DNA from: JAVBSC01 sp031547305
GTDB lineage: Bacteria; Desulfobacterota; Desulfovibrionia; Desulfovibrionales; Desulfovibrionaceae
NCBI GenBank assembly: GCA_031547305.1
Contig: JAVBSC010000045.1
Coordinates: 1-51,867 of the forward strand
DNA length: 51,867 nt
Direction of reading: 5' to 3'
The notes below the pieces were generated by a model, which was given only the letters and a program-made list of their open reading frames with translations, was not told where the DNA came from and searched no databases. The translations under genes were made by a program, and so were the position numbers. Positions 31,624-39,834 of this stretch are shown one piece after another. How positions within the stretch are numbered: position 1 is the stretch's first letter; each line of letters opens with the position of its first letter.

Positions 31624-32760
31624 TCACCCTCCCAGCACGGGCAGCCCCAGGCTGCGCTTCATGTACGAAACCAGGAGCTGGGCAATCATCTCTTGCCGGG
31701 ACAACGACTTGCAATACCCGCCGTCTTTGAGCAGAGACTGGAATTCGGAACGGGCGGGCACGTCGTAGTCCTTGGATTTTGCTTCAGCGGCCTGGCAGTA
31801 CGGGGCCAGCTCCGCGCGCAGGTTATCTTCCGACAAGCCGTACAGCCGGCGCACTTCCGTGCTGATGGCGTCCGCCGGGGGACGCCTGGGCGATTCCAGA
31901 ATGCTCTTCATGCAGTTGAAGGAGCGTTCCGCGCCGGAACGTATATGTTTGCTCTTGACCACATTCAGGCCGGACCAGCCGGCGTTCAGCCATTTCAGCA
32001 TGCCGTAGCCGGTAGCTCCGCTTTTGGCCGGGTCATCAAAAAACGCCATGACGCTGCATGACTTGTACATGTAGGTGTCCATCCAGCCTATGCCCTGGGT
32101 GGTCATGCCTGGCTCGGACGTATAAATGAAGTCCCAGGTTTCCGGCCCGCCCAGGGAGGCCGCCTTTTTACCAACGTCCGACTGCCCGCGCTGCCAGGAA
32201 ACAGACAGCAGCACGGTCTTGCCCTTGTAGGAGGTGAGTATGAGCAGGCGATCCAGATTATACTTATAGTAGGAGCCGCTGAAGTCGTCCGGCGCGATTT
32301 CCTCGTATTCCGCGCCGCGCAGGACGATCCGATCTTTCAGCCCTTTCAGGCGTTCCCAGAGCGGCGGAGACAATTCAAGGATGTCGCTGCCCTTGAGCCA
32401 GGCCCCGCGCCGGATGGAGGCCGGGAACATGGCTTCTGAAGGCACGCCCGGGTTGTACAGGTAGTGCAGCACGTCGGACAGGGGAACAGCCAGCGAGGAG
32501 CGAAAATACGTCCCGTCGCCTTCCGCGCGCGCCGGCGGATCGTAATCCGCCGGAACGGCCTGCCCGGCAAAAAAGAAATCCAGAAGAGGAGCCAGGACGT
32601 CATCCCCTGGCGGGGTCGAACTTTTATCCGCGCTGCCGAGGAGCGCGTCAAGCGCCGCGCTGGCCTCCGGAGACAACGTGGGGCCGGCGGCCTGGGGTTG
32701 CCCAGGCAATACCAGAATCAGCAGCAATGACACAGAAATAATCCGCAAAATCTTTTTCAT
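31624..32760 (-). CDS. exported protein of unknown function
   Basis: 378 residues. Residues 1-25 are a signal peptide (KKILRIISVSLLLILVLPG, cleavage after QPQA). The mature part has no domain I can name; notable segments are DDFSGSYYKYNLDRLL, SVSWQRGQSDVGKKA and IGWMDTYMYKSCSVMAFFDDP, with about four cysteines. The DILELSPPLWERLKGLKDRI region suggests an alpha/beta periplasmic domain. It is followed within the same transcript by the unknown gene ending at 30791. Upstream lies a 410-base gene-free region. Confidence 0.7.
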   Translation of the reverse strand: MKKILRIISVSLLLILVLPGQPQAAGPTLSPEASAALDALLGSADKSSTPPGDDVLAPLLDFFFAGQAVPADYDPPARAEGDGTYFRSSLAVPLSDVLHYLYNPGVPSEAMFPASIRRGAWLKGSDILELSPPLWERLKGLKDRIVLRGAEYEEIAPDDFSGSYYKYNLDRLLILTSYKGKTVLLSVSWQRGQSDVGKKAASLGGPETWDFIYTSEPGMTTQGIGWMDTYMYKSCSVMAFFDDPAKSGATGYGMLKWLNAGWSGLNVVKSKHIRSGAERSFNCMKSILESPRRPPADAISTEVRRLYGLSEDNLRAELAPYCQAAEAKSKDYDVPARSEFQSLLKDGGYCKSLSRQEMIAQLLVSYMKRSLGLPVLGG

Positions 32761-33172
32761 AATTGGGCATAACCGATAAGGTTGAAATTACTGAATATTA
32801 AAAGCAATAACATATATACCACCAGCCGATCCAGCACGGCGGACAATACGTGTGACTCTGAAAAATTACAACCATCCGCGCGGCCGCGAATCATAAAAAA
32901 TCACTTACAACCCCTCCCCGGTTTTCCGGACAGCTTATATTGTTGATTCATCCGTCAACGCCAGCCGGCGGCGCTGGATGACGAACTGCCAGGGACATCA
33001 ATGGAGGAAAGTACGCCCTGGGGTAAATAGCCAGAATCCGGCCTGATTTTCAGGAGGTTTAAAATTTATTTTGCCGGACCGGATTTACGGCGATTTTACG
33101 GCCCTTGCCTTGAACGGCGTTTGACTTTATAGCAAGTAGGCATTGAAACACGCCCTCACCATTGGAGTCCAC
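32761..33172. other. gene-free divergent intergenic region
   Basis: Separates the leftward exported-protein gene from rightward rdgC. The left half is AT-rich. Two mutually exclusive stems can be drawn near 32942-32983: GTTGA/TCAAC, or CGTCA..CCAGC with GCTGG..TGACG. A strong AGGAGG near 33052 is followed by no usable start codon. No confident promoter, although TTGACT occurs at 33121. Confidence 0.3.
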
Positions 33173-33787
33173 ATGTCTTTTTTAAAAAGCAGCAGCTCGT
33201 TTTCCCGGCTTAAAATCACGGATTCCGTGCCGGCGGAACTCTGGCCCGCCATTCCGGACAAGCTGCGCCAGTATGCCTTTAAAGATATTGACGAGTTGCC
33301 GGAAGAACGTTCCTGGGGCTGGGTGGCCTTTGAGGATTTCATAGACACCGCCTGGAACGAAAACCCGCCCTCCAAAGGCGAATACATCACCTTCAGCCTG
33401 CGCCTGGACACCCGGCGCGTGCCCCCGGCGGTGATCAAAAAGCACCTGGCCCTGGCCCTGAAGGCCGAGGAAGCTAAAATGCGCGAAATGGGAAAAAGCT
33501 ATGTGGCCCGCGAACGCAAAAAAGAGCTGAAGGAACAAGTCATCTTGCGTTTGCGCCAGCGTTTTCTGCCCATTCCGGCGGAGTTTCAGGTGGTCTGGAA
33601 CAGCGGCACGAATATCGTCTACTTCGCCTCCACCCAGGCAAAAATGCTGGACCTGTTCCAGGAATACTTCACCCTTTCCTTCAACCTGCACCTGGAACCC
33701 CTTACGCCATACGGGCTGGCCGCCCATTTGCTCGGCGAGGCGGAGCAGGCCAAGCTGGACGCCCTGGAACCCACAAAATTCATATAG
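33173..33787 (+). CDS. rdgC: RdgC-like recombination-associated protein
   Basis: RdgC is a ring-shaped DNA-binding protein that modulates RecA-dependent recombination. The 204-residue product matches the shorter RdgC-type proteins of deltaproteobacteria: WGWVAFEDFIDTAWNENPP, KGEYITFSLRLDTRRVPP, then KKELKEQVILRLRQRFLPIP and the beta-rich VVWNSGTNIVYFASTQ. GGAG is six bases before ATG 33173; the open frame to 33143 lacks a site. It ends nine bases before a second gene of unknown function, likely a two-gene operon. Confidence 0.75.
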   Translation: MSFLKSSSSFSRLKITDSVPAELWPAIPDKLRQYAFKDIDELPEERSWGWVAFEDFIDTAWNENPPSKGEYITFSLRLDTRRVPPAVIKKHLALALKAEEAKMREMGKSYVARERKKELKEQVILRLRQRFLPIPAEFQVVWNSGTNIVYFASTQAKMLDLFQEYFTLSFNLHLEPLTPYGLAAHLLGEAEQAKLDALEPTKFI

Positions 33788-33796
33788 GATGTTTTT

Positions 33797-34327
33797 ATGA
33801 GCGACGTTCCCTACCTGGGGCAAACCACGGATCTGGCTCTGGGCCAGGATTTTCTTACCTGGCTGTGGTTCCGCAGTGAAATAAAGAATACTTTTGCCGA
33901 CTCCGGCGGCCGCCCCTTTACGGTGAGCATGGAAAAACGCATCGTGGTCCAGGGCGGCGAAGGCGAAAACCTGGAAACCGCCAGCGTTTCCGGACCCATG
34001 TCCGAACTGCGCGAAGCCCGTTTGGGCCTGAACATCGGCAAAAAGGTCACCCGGGCGCAGATAGTCCTGAGCCAGGACCCGGAAGAATGGGGGCTTACCC
34101 TGAAGGCCGAGGATTTTACCCTGAACGGCCTGAAAACCCCGGCTGTGGTCACGGAAAAGGACGGTGACGGAGACCCGGACGCCCTGTTTTTTGAAAAAAT
34201 CCACCTGATCGAAACCTGCCTGGACTTCATGGATTCCATTTACAAGGAATTCCTGAGCCTGCGCCTTTCCAGGGACTGGGAAGACCAGGTCGCCCAGGCG
34301 CGCGCCTGGATGCAATCCAACCAGTAA
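33797..34327 (+). CDS. unknown protein encoded with rdgC
   Basis: 176-residue soluble protein, no recognised domain. It begins SDVPYLGQTTDLALGQDFLTWLWFRSE and has a beta-rich middle and a helical C-terminus (LIETCLDFMDSIYKEFL). The FLTWLWF segment is unusually aromatic. The 9-base gap to rdgC implies joint expression and perhaps a shared complex on DNA; that is inference. A mobile-element-like repeat begins four bases after the stop. Confidence 0.7.
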   Translation: MSDVPYLGQTTDLALGQDFLTWLWFRSEIKNTFADSGGRPFTVSMEKRIVVQGGEGENLETASVSGPMSELREARLGLNIGKKVTRAQIVLSQDPEEWGLTLKAEDFTLNGLKTPAVVTEKDGDGDPDALFFEKIHLIETCLDFMDSIYKEFLSLRLSRDWEDQVAQARAWMQSNQ

Positions 34328-34330
34328 CGA

Positions 34331-34483
34331 CTAGAGCATTTTGCTTTTTAGATTATACAATAGAGGTTTTGTAAGCGCTACAGGATGTTGCATGTGATAA
34401 TGCGAAATTGCAAGAATAAGCAACACGCTTCGCGGGCATCCGCTTCGCGTCTGCCGAGCAATTCCAAAGTGAAATTGCTCTAG
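34331..34483. mobile_element. 153-bp MITE-like repeat, copy 1
   Basis: Bounded by a perfect 8-bp inverted repeat, CTAGAGCA at 34331-34338 and TGCTCTAG at 34476-34483, with a looser match extending further inward. It aligns over its whole length with 40737-40869, sharing AGAGCATTTTG, AATGCGA, CACGCTTC and CTGCCGAGCAATT. This copy has about 15 extra bases, from a local duplication around CGCTTCGCG. The TA dinucleotides at both ends would suit an IS630/Tc1-type target. It ends two bases before the ATG of the permease gene. Confidence 0.7.
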
Positions 34484-34485
34484 CC

Positions 34486-35526
34486 ATGGCAACGGACGCG
34501 ACGGAACATAAAGGGCGTTCCCCGGCCGCCGGCAGGTGGGCCGCCCTGTTGCTGCGGCTGCTGCAAAAAACCCTCTGGTTGGCCGTGGTCTTTTTCGGCA
34601 TCACCCTGGTCAGCTTCTGGGTCATTCATCTGGCCCCCGGCTCGCCCACGGACATGGAGACCACCATGAACCCCATGGCCGACGCGGCGGCCGCGCAACG
34701 CCTGAAGGAGCTCTACGGCCTGGACAAGCCACTGCACGAGCAGTACGCCAACTGGCTGGCCAGGCTGGCGCGCCTGGATTTCGGCAATTCCATGAGCAGC
34801 GACGCCCGGCCGGTCTGGGATAAAATAAAAGAGCGCCTGCCCCTGACCGTGGGCATGAACCTTGCGTCCCTGGTTCTGACCCTGTGCATCGCCATCCCCA
34901 TAGGCGTGTACGCCGCGCACCGGCGCGGCTCCGCCTTTGACCGCCTGACCACGGTGATTGTCTTCATCGGTTTTGCCATGCCCGGCTTCTGGCTGGCCCT
35001 GCTCCTGATGCTCTTTTTTTCCGTGCAGCTGCACTGGCTGCCCATTTCCGGGCTGGTCTCCTTTAACTTCGACAGCCTGGGCTTTGGCGGCAAAATGCTG
35101 GACCTGGCCAAACACTTGGCCATGCCGCTGTTTATTTACACCTTCGGCAGTCTGGCCGGCCTGTCGCGCTTCATGCGCTCCTCCATGCTGGAAGTGCTGC
35201 GCCAGGACTATATTCTGACCGCCAGGGCCAAAGGGCTTTCCCAACGTGTGGTCATTTTCCGCCACGCCATGCGCAACGCCCTTCTGCCGGTGATCACCCT
35301 GCTGGGCCTGTCCCTGCCGGGGCTTATAGGCGGCAGCGTGATCGTGGAGCAGATCTTCGCCCTGCCCGGCCTGGGCCAGCTTTTTTACGGCGCGGTCATG
35401 GCCCGCGACTATCCGCTGATCATGGGCAACCTGGTTTTGGGCGCGGTGCTGACCATGGCCGGCAACCTGCTGGCGGATTTGTGCTACGGGCTGGCGGACC
35501 CGCGCATCCGCAGCGGAGCGGCCTGA
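34486..35526 (+). CDS. oligopeptide/dipeptide ABC transporter permease (DppB/OppB type)
   Basis: Inner-membrane permease of a peptide or nickel-type ABC importer, 346 residues with six predicted helices. The first is at about 25-50 (LWLAVVFFGITLVSFWVIHLAPG). The EAA loop that contacts the ATPase reads ARAKGLSQRVVIFRHAMRNALLP. The N-terminus is about 20 residues longer than usual. The start codon lies two bases after the MITE-like repeat, so no normal ribosome-binding site is present; expression may be altered. Its partner permease follows at once. Substrate-binding and ATPase genes are not nearby. Confidence 0.9.
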   Translation: MATDATEHKGRSPAAGRWAALLLRLLQKTLWLAVVFFGITLVSFWVIHLAPGSPTDMETTMNPMADAAAAQRLKELYGLDKPLHEQYANWLARLARLDFGNSMSSDARPVWDKIKERLPLTVGMNLASLVLTLCIAIPIGVYAAHRRGSAFDRLTTVIVFIGFAMPGFWLALLLMLFFSVQLHWLPISGLVSFNFDSLGFGGKMLDLAKHLAMPLFIYTFGSLAGLSRFMRSSMLEVLRQDYILTARAKGLSQRVVIFRHAMRNALLPVITLLGLSLPGLIGGSVIVEQIFALPGLGQLFYGAVMARDYPLIMGNLVLGAVLTMAGNLLADLCYGLADPRIRSGAA

Positions 35527-35528
35527 GC

Positions 35529-36359
35529 ATGAAAATCCCGTACCTCAGGCTTTCCCGCAATTGGATGCTCCTGCTGGGCCTGAGCATTGTGTCGGCCATG
35601 GCCCTGGCGGCCGTATTCGCGCCCTGGCTGGCCCCGCACGATCCCCTTGCCCTTAACCTGGACAAAATCTACGCCGCGCCCTGTTGGGAATTTCCCCTGG
35701 GCGCGGACGCCCTGGGCCGGGACGTGTTTTCCCGCATGCTTTACGGGGCCAGGGTCTCGCTCTGGGTGGGCTTTGTGTCCGTTGGCATATCCGTGGCCAT
35801 CGGCCTGGTGCTGGACCTGATTTCCGGTTACTTCGGCAAGCTGGCGGACGAGGCGATCATGCGCTTGGTGGACGTGATGCTCTGCTTCCCGTCATTTTTC
35901 CTGATCCTTACGGTCATCGCCTTTTTGGACGCCAACCTGCTCAACATCATGCTGGTCATCGGCCTGACCTCCTGGATGGGCGTGACCCGGCTGGTCAGAG
36001 CGGAAACCCTGTCCCTGCGCGAGCGCGACTTTATCGCGGCCGCCCGACTGGCCGGGGCGGGCAGCCGGCGTATTCTGTTCCGGCACATCCTGCCCAACGC
36101 CCTGGCCCCGGTGCTGGTCTCCGCCACCCTGGGCATTGCCGGCGCCATTCTCACGGAATCCGCCCTGTCCTTCCTGGGCCTGGGCATGCAGCCCCCCTGG
36201 CCCACCTGGGGCAACATGCTGCTGGAAGGCAAGCAAAGCCTGGAGATAGCCTGGTGGCTTTCGCTGTTCCCCGGCCTGGCCATCCTGATCACCGTGCTGG
36301 GCTATAACTTCCTGGGCGAGAGCCTGCGCGACATTCTGGACCCGCGCCTGAAGCGATGA
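35529..36359 (+). CDS. oligopeptide/dipeptide ABC transporter permease (DppC/OppC type)
   Basis: Second permease subunit, 276 residues, with the family N-terminal segment (LAPHDPLALNLDKIYAAP, then FPLGADALGRDVFSRMLYG). Helices and the EAA loop (AARLAGAGSRRILFRHILPNALAP) follow, and the end is DPRLKR. ATG 35529 comes two bases after the partner's stop; the longer open frame to 35481 is rejected. It overlaps the following glycosyltransferase gene by four bases (ATGA), where an ATPase gene would normally be expected. Confidence 0.9.
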   Translation: MKIPYLRLSRNWMLLLGLSIVSAMALAAVFAPWLAPHDPLALNLDKIYAAPCWEFPLGADALGRDVFSRMLYGARVSLWVGFVSVGISVAIGLVLDLISGYFGKLADEAIMRLVDVMLCFPSFFLILTVIAFLDANLLNIMLVIGLTSWMGVTRLVRAETLSLRERDFIAAARLAGAGSRRILFRHILPNALAPVLVSATLGIAGAILTESALSFLGLGMQPPWPTWGNMLLEGKQSLEIAWWLSLFPGLAILITVLGYNFLGESLRDILDPRLKR

Positions 36360-38044
36360 ACATACTCTGCCTGGATTCCCCCCTTGCGGGCGCGCTCAAA
36401 GCCCTGGGGCACACCGTGCTCGACCTCAGTCCGGAGCCGGGACTGGTCTCGCTGGACTGGCTGCTGGGCAAACACGGCTTTGCGCCTGACCTGCTGATCC
36501 AGCACGAACGCCTGGGCAACCGGGCGCTGATCTCCGATCTGGCCGCCGCGCCCTGCCCCACGGTCTTCATCAGTGTGGACGCCCATTTGAATTTATTCTG
36601 GCAGCGGCATTACGCCCGGCTGTTCGATGTAACGGCCACGCCGCACGTCAGCCTTTTTAACACTCTGCCCGCACAGGAGCGCAATTACACCCCGCTGCGC
36701 TTCAACCACCTGGGGGCGGACCGGCCCTGGCGGACGCACGCGGCGCGGCAACACCAACTCGGCCTGTGCGGCCGCCTTAACGAACATCGCAAGATCCGGC
36801 TCTGGCTGTCTGAATTGCTGCAAAAGCGTTGCGGCCTGCATCTGGAAAGCGACCTGCCATTTGCGGCCATGCTGGATTTTTACAGCGACACCCGGATCAT
36901 CCCCAACGAGTCCATCGCCTATGAAGTGAACTTCCGCCTGTTCGAAGGCGCGTCCTGCGGCTGCCTGACCCTGAATCAGGACATCGGCGCGGACCAGGAC
37001 AGCGCGTTTGAGCCTGGCCGGGAAATGCTCGTCTACCGCGACGGCCTGGAACTTCTGGAACAAATCGCCTATTATTCCAAGCATCAGGACCAGGCGGAGC
37101 GAATCGGCCTGGCCGGCTGGAAGCGCGTTCAGGCGGAGCACCTGCCCGCGCGCCGGGCGCAAACCCTGGCCGATCTGGCCACGGCGCCCAGGGCGCGCCT
37201 TGCCGGGCAGGAGGCGGAAACCGCCCTCTGGCTGGCCCTGGCCATGCTGGCCAGGCACGGCAGCCACCCCTGGGCGTTGGACTGGCTGCTCAAACGCGCT
37301 TTGGCCATTCCCCCATCCCCGGCCGTGGTCAGCGCCAAAATCGCCCTGCTGGCCGAAGCATCCGGCCCGGATTCCCATCTGCGCGGCCAGGGGGCTTTTG
37401 CGCCGGACTTCTTGCGGGAGCAGGCCAGGGTTCTGTGTCTGCAAGGGCTGCTGGAACAAGAGGATCAGGGCTTGCGCAATTACGCGGCCGCCTCGGGTTG
37501 CGCCCTGTTTCTGGGGGATTTCCGCCTGGCCCTGAAGCTCTGGCAGCGCGGCCTCTTTTTTCAGCCGGCCGCGGCCGCCCGCTCCGCTCCAGCCCCGGAA
37601 ACACCTTACGAGCTTTGCCTGCTCTGGGCGGAGAGCCTGAAAAAGGAAGAGCAGTCCCGCCCGGGCTTTAAATTCACGCCGGAAACCAATATTCCGGAAT
37701 GCGCCTATGAATTTCTGCTGCTGGCCGCCACTTTGGCTCCAGGGAAGGACGTGCGCTGGGTAAAGCAAATCCAGGCCCTAAGTGCCGCCCGGCCGGGCTA
37801 TACGGTCTTCAGCCACGGTTTTCTGGCCGAGCTTTGCCTTGCCGAGCCGCAAAACTGGCGCTATCAACTGGACTACGGCCTGCTTAACCTGAAAGTCTGC
37901 CGGGTGGAGGAAGGTTTGTTTGAAGTTCGTGAAGCCGGGCTCAAGGCGGCCAAAGCCGGACGGAGCGCGCTGTTCCGGAACATCCTGGCCGCTTCGCCGT
38001 CCGGCCGCCGCATAGCGCAAGCCCTGAACCTTGCCACTTTGTGA
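36356..38044 (+). CDS. CgeB-like glycosyltransferase family protein
   Basis: 562 residues. The N-terminal half resembles CgeB/SpsI-type proteins: an opening Rossmann-like stretch (NILCLDSPLAGALKALGH), then PTVFISVDAHLN. A glycosyltransferase group 1 C-terminal domain spans about 185-275 (YEVNFRLFEGASCGCLTL, then REMLVYRDGLELLEQI). The C-terminal half is helical, possibly repeat-like, and unassigned. It probably transfers sugar onto a surface polymer or protein; acceptor unknown. Its ATG overlaps the permease stop, and recN starts within ten bases of its end, an unusual functional mix. Confidence 0.75.
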   Translation: MNILCLDSPLAGALKALGHTVLDLSPEPGLVSLDWLLGKHGFAPDLLIQHERLGNRALISDLAAAPCPTVFISVDAHLNLFWQRHYARLFDVTATPHVSLFNTLPAQERNYTPLRFNHLGADRPWRTHAARQHQLGLCGRLNEHRKIRLWLSELLQKRCGLHLESDLPFAAMLDFYSDTRIIPNESIAYEVNFRLFEGASCGCLTLNQDIGADQDSAFEPGREMLVYRDGLELLEQIAYYSKHQDQAERIGLAGWKRVQAEHLPARRAQTLADLATAPRARLAGQEAETALWLALAMLARHGSHPWALDWLLKRALAIPPSPAVVSAKIALLAEASGPDSHLRGQGAFAPDFLREQARVLCLQGLLEQEDQGLRNYAAASGCALFLGDFRLALKLWQRGLFFQPAAAARSAPAPETPYELCLLWAESLKKEEQSRPGFKFTPETNIPECAYEFLLLAATLAPGKDVRWVKQIQALSAARPGYTVFSHGFLAELCLAEPQNWRYQLDYGLLNLKVCRVEEGLFEVREAGLKAAKAGRSALFRNILAASPSGRRIAQALNLATL

Positions 38045-38053
38045 GTGGGATAT

Positions 38054-39676
38054 ATGCTGGAATATCTACGCATCAAAGACCTGGCCCTGATTGAGGACAT
38101 GGCCCTGGAATTTTCCCAGGGCATCAATGTGCTGACCGGAGAAACCGGCGCCGGCAAAAGCTTTATCCTAAAGGCCATCAATTTTCTGCTCGGAGAGCGC
38201 CTGACCGCGGATCTGGTGCGTCCGGGCAAGGAAAAAGCCCTGGCCGAAGCCTTGTTCGCCCTGCCGGAGGGGGATCTCATCCTGCGCCGGGAACTGGCCG
38301 CGGATACCGGGCGCAGCCGCCTGTTCATCAACGACAAGCTCAGCTCCCAGGAAGGCGTGCGCGGCCTGAAGTCCAGGCTGATCGCCCACACCAGCCAGCA
38401 CGGCCAGCAAAAGCTGCTTCAGCCCGCTTTTCAGGCCAGAATCCTGGATGAGTTCATGGATCGGCCGGATCTTCTGGATCAGCGCGAAGGCCTGCTCAAA
38501 GACATGGCGGACCTGGCGGACAAACGCCGCGCCCTGGAGAAACGCGCCGCCAGCCTGGCGGAAAAACGCGACCTGTTGGAATTCCAGCAGCAGGAAATAG
38601 CTAAAATCAATCCCCAGGCCGGAGAAGAGGAAGAACTGCAGGCCGAGCGCGAAATCCTGCGCCGGCAGGCCGGCACCGCGGCCAACGCGGAGCGCCTGTT
38701 GACGCTGCTCTACGGCGAAAATAGGGAAAGCGGCCTGCTCGGCCTGTTCAGCCAGTTGGAAAAACCCCTGAAAACCCTGGCTGAGGCGGACCCCACCTTC
38801 ACCCCCTACCAGGAAGATCTGGAGAAATGCCAGCCCACCCTGAACGATCTGGCCGCCAGGCTGCGCGGCGGCACGCTCAAAGCCGGGGACCCGTCCAAGG
38901 CGGAGCGCCTGGAAGCCCGCTTGTTCGCCCTGGCCCAGCTCAAACGCAAATTGCGGCGCTCTTTGCCGGAAATCCTGGCACTGCGGGATGAACTGGCGGC
39001 AAACCTGTCCTTTCTGGATTCATGCGCCCTGGATCTGAAGCAGCTGGCCCGCGAGGAAAACGCTTTGTGCGAAAAACTTAAAGCGTTGCTTGATGTTTTA
39101 AATCCCGCCCGGCATAATGCGGCGGAACAACTAAAAAAACTCCTGGAACAGGAGTTGCGCGGCCTGGGATTTTCCGAGCACGTGGCCGTGGAATTCGTCT
39201 TCAGCCCCCGGCCCCTGCATCCGGACAAGGACCATTGCGCGCCCTGCCTGGAAGACCAGGCCCAGTTGCTTTGGCGCCCCAACCCCGGCCAGGCGCCGCA
39301 AGCCCTGGAAAAAATCGCCTCCGGCGGCGAGTTGTCGCGCTTTCTCCTGGCCTTGGCCAGCCTGATGAGCAGCCGGAGCGAGGAAACCCCCACCCTGCTC
39401 TTTGACGAGGTGGACGCCGGCGTGGGCGGCCTGACCCTGAACAGCCTGGCCGATAAACTCAAAAGCCTTGGCGAACGCCGCCAGATGCTTCTGATCACCC
39501 ACTGGCCCCAGCTTGCCTGCCTGGCGGACCGGCATTTCCAGGTCCGCAAAGAGGTCAGGGACAACCGGACCTACACCATCTGCACCCGCCTGGACGAAGA
39601 CGCCGTAAAAAAAGAACTGGCCCGTATGGCTGGCGGCGACAAGGGCCTGGCTTTGGCGGAAGCGCTGCTGAAGTAA
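38054..39676 (+). CDS. recN: DNA repair protein RecN
   Basis: SMC-like ATPase acting in double-strand break repair. Walker A GETGAGKS is at residues 29-36, a central coiled coil follows, and near residue 430 comes the ABC signature SGGELSRF. Walker B is LLFDEVDAGVGG. 540 residues from ATG 38054, which follows GTGGGAT; a GTG three codons earlier is possible. It starts directly after the glycosyltransferase gene and faces the ParE remnant and argB. Confidence 0.95.
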   Translation: MLEYLRIKDLALIEDMALEFSQGINVLTGETGAGKSFILKAINFLLGERLTADLVRPGKEKALAEALFALPEGDLILRRELAADTGRSRLFINDKLSSQEGVRGLKSRLIAHTSQHGQQKLLQPAFQARILDEFMDRPDLLDQREGLLKDMADLADKRRALEKRAASLAEKRDLLEFQQQEIAKINPQAGEEEELQAEREILRRQAGTAANAERLLTLLYGENRESGLLGLFSQLEKPLKTLAEADPTFTPYQEDLEKCQPTLNDLAARLRGGTLKAGDPSKAERLEARLFALAQLKRKLRRSLPEILALRDELAANLSFLDSCALDLKQLAREENALCEKLKALLDVLNPARHNAAEQLKKLLEQELRGLGFSEHVAVEFVFSPRPLHPDKDHCAPCLEDQAQLLWRPNPGQAPQALEKIASGGELSRFLLALASLMSSRSEETPTLLFDEVDAGVGGLTLNSLADKLKSLGERRQMLLITHWPQLACLADRHFQVRKEVRDNRTYTICTRLDEDAVKKELARMAGGDKGLALAEALLK

Positions 39677-39687
39677 ATCCTTCAGTC

Positions 39688-39834
39688 TTACGTCAGCGGC
39701 CAATTTTCGGCCATATGGATGACGCGCAAAATCCGCATGCTTCTTCCTTTGACCAGGTAGGCAAGAAAATAGGGAACATCACGCAAGACAAGTGCCGGGC
39801 GCCCGGCCCGTACGCCCGCGCTCCGGGGAACGAA
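39688..39834 (-). pseudogene. remnant of a ParE/RelE-family toxin (C-terminal part)
   Basis: Leftward, directly after the argB stop and in the same frame, about 48 codons read VPRSAGVRAGRPALVLRDV, then PYFLAYLVKGRSMRILRVIH and MAENWPLT, ending TAA at 39688. This matches the C-terminal strands of ParE-type toxins (GR.G..R.L...PY.L.Y.V....+.ILRV.H....WP). The N-terminal half and any antitoxin gene are missing. No start codon or ribosome-binding site precedes it, so it is a relic. Confidence 0.6.

Noticed and set aside
33182..34315. 377-codon open frame on the - strand
   Set aside because: Spans both rdgC and its partner in antisense; the sense genes have ribosome-binding sites and family motifs.
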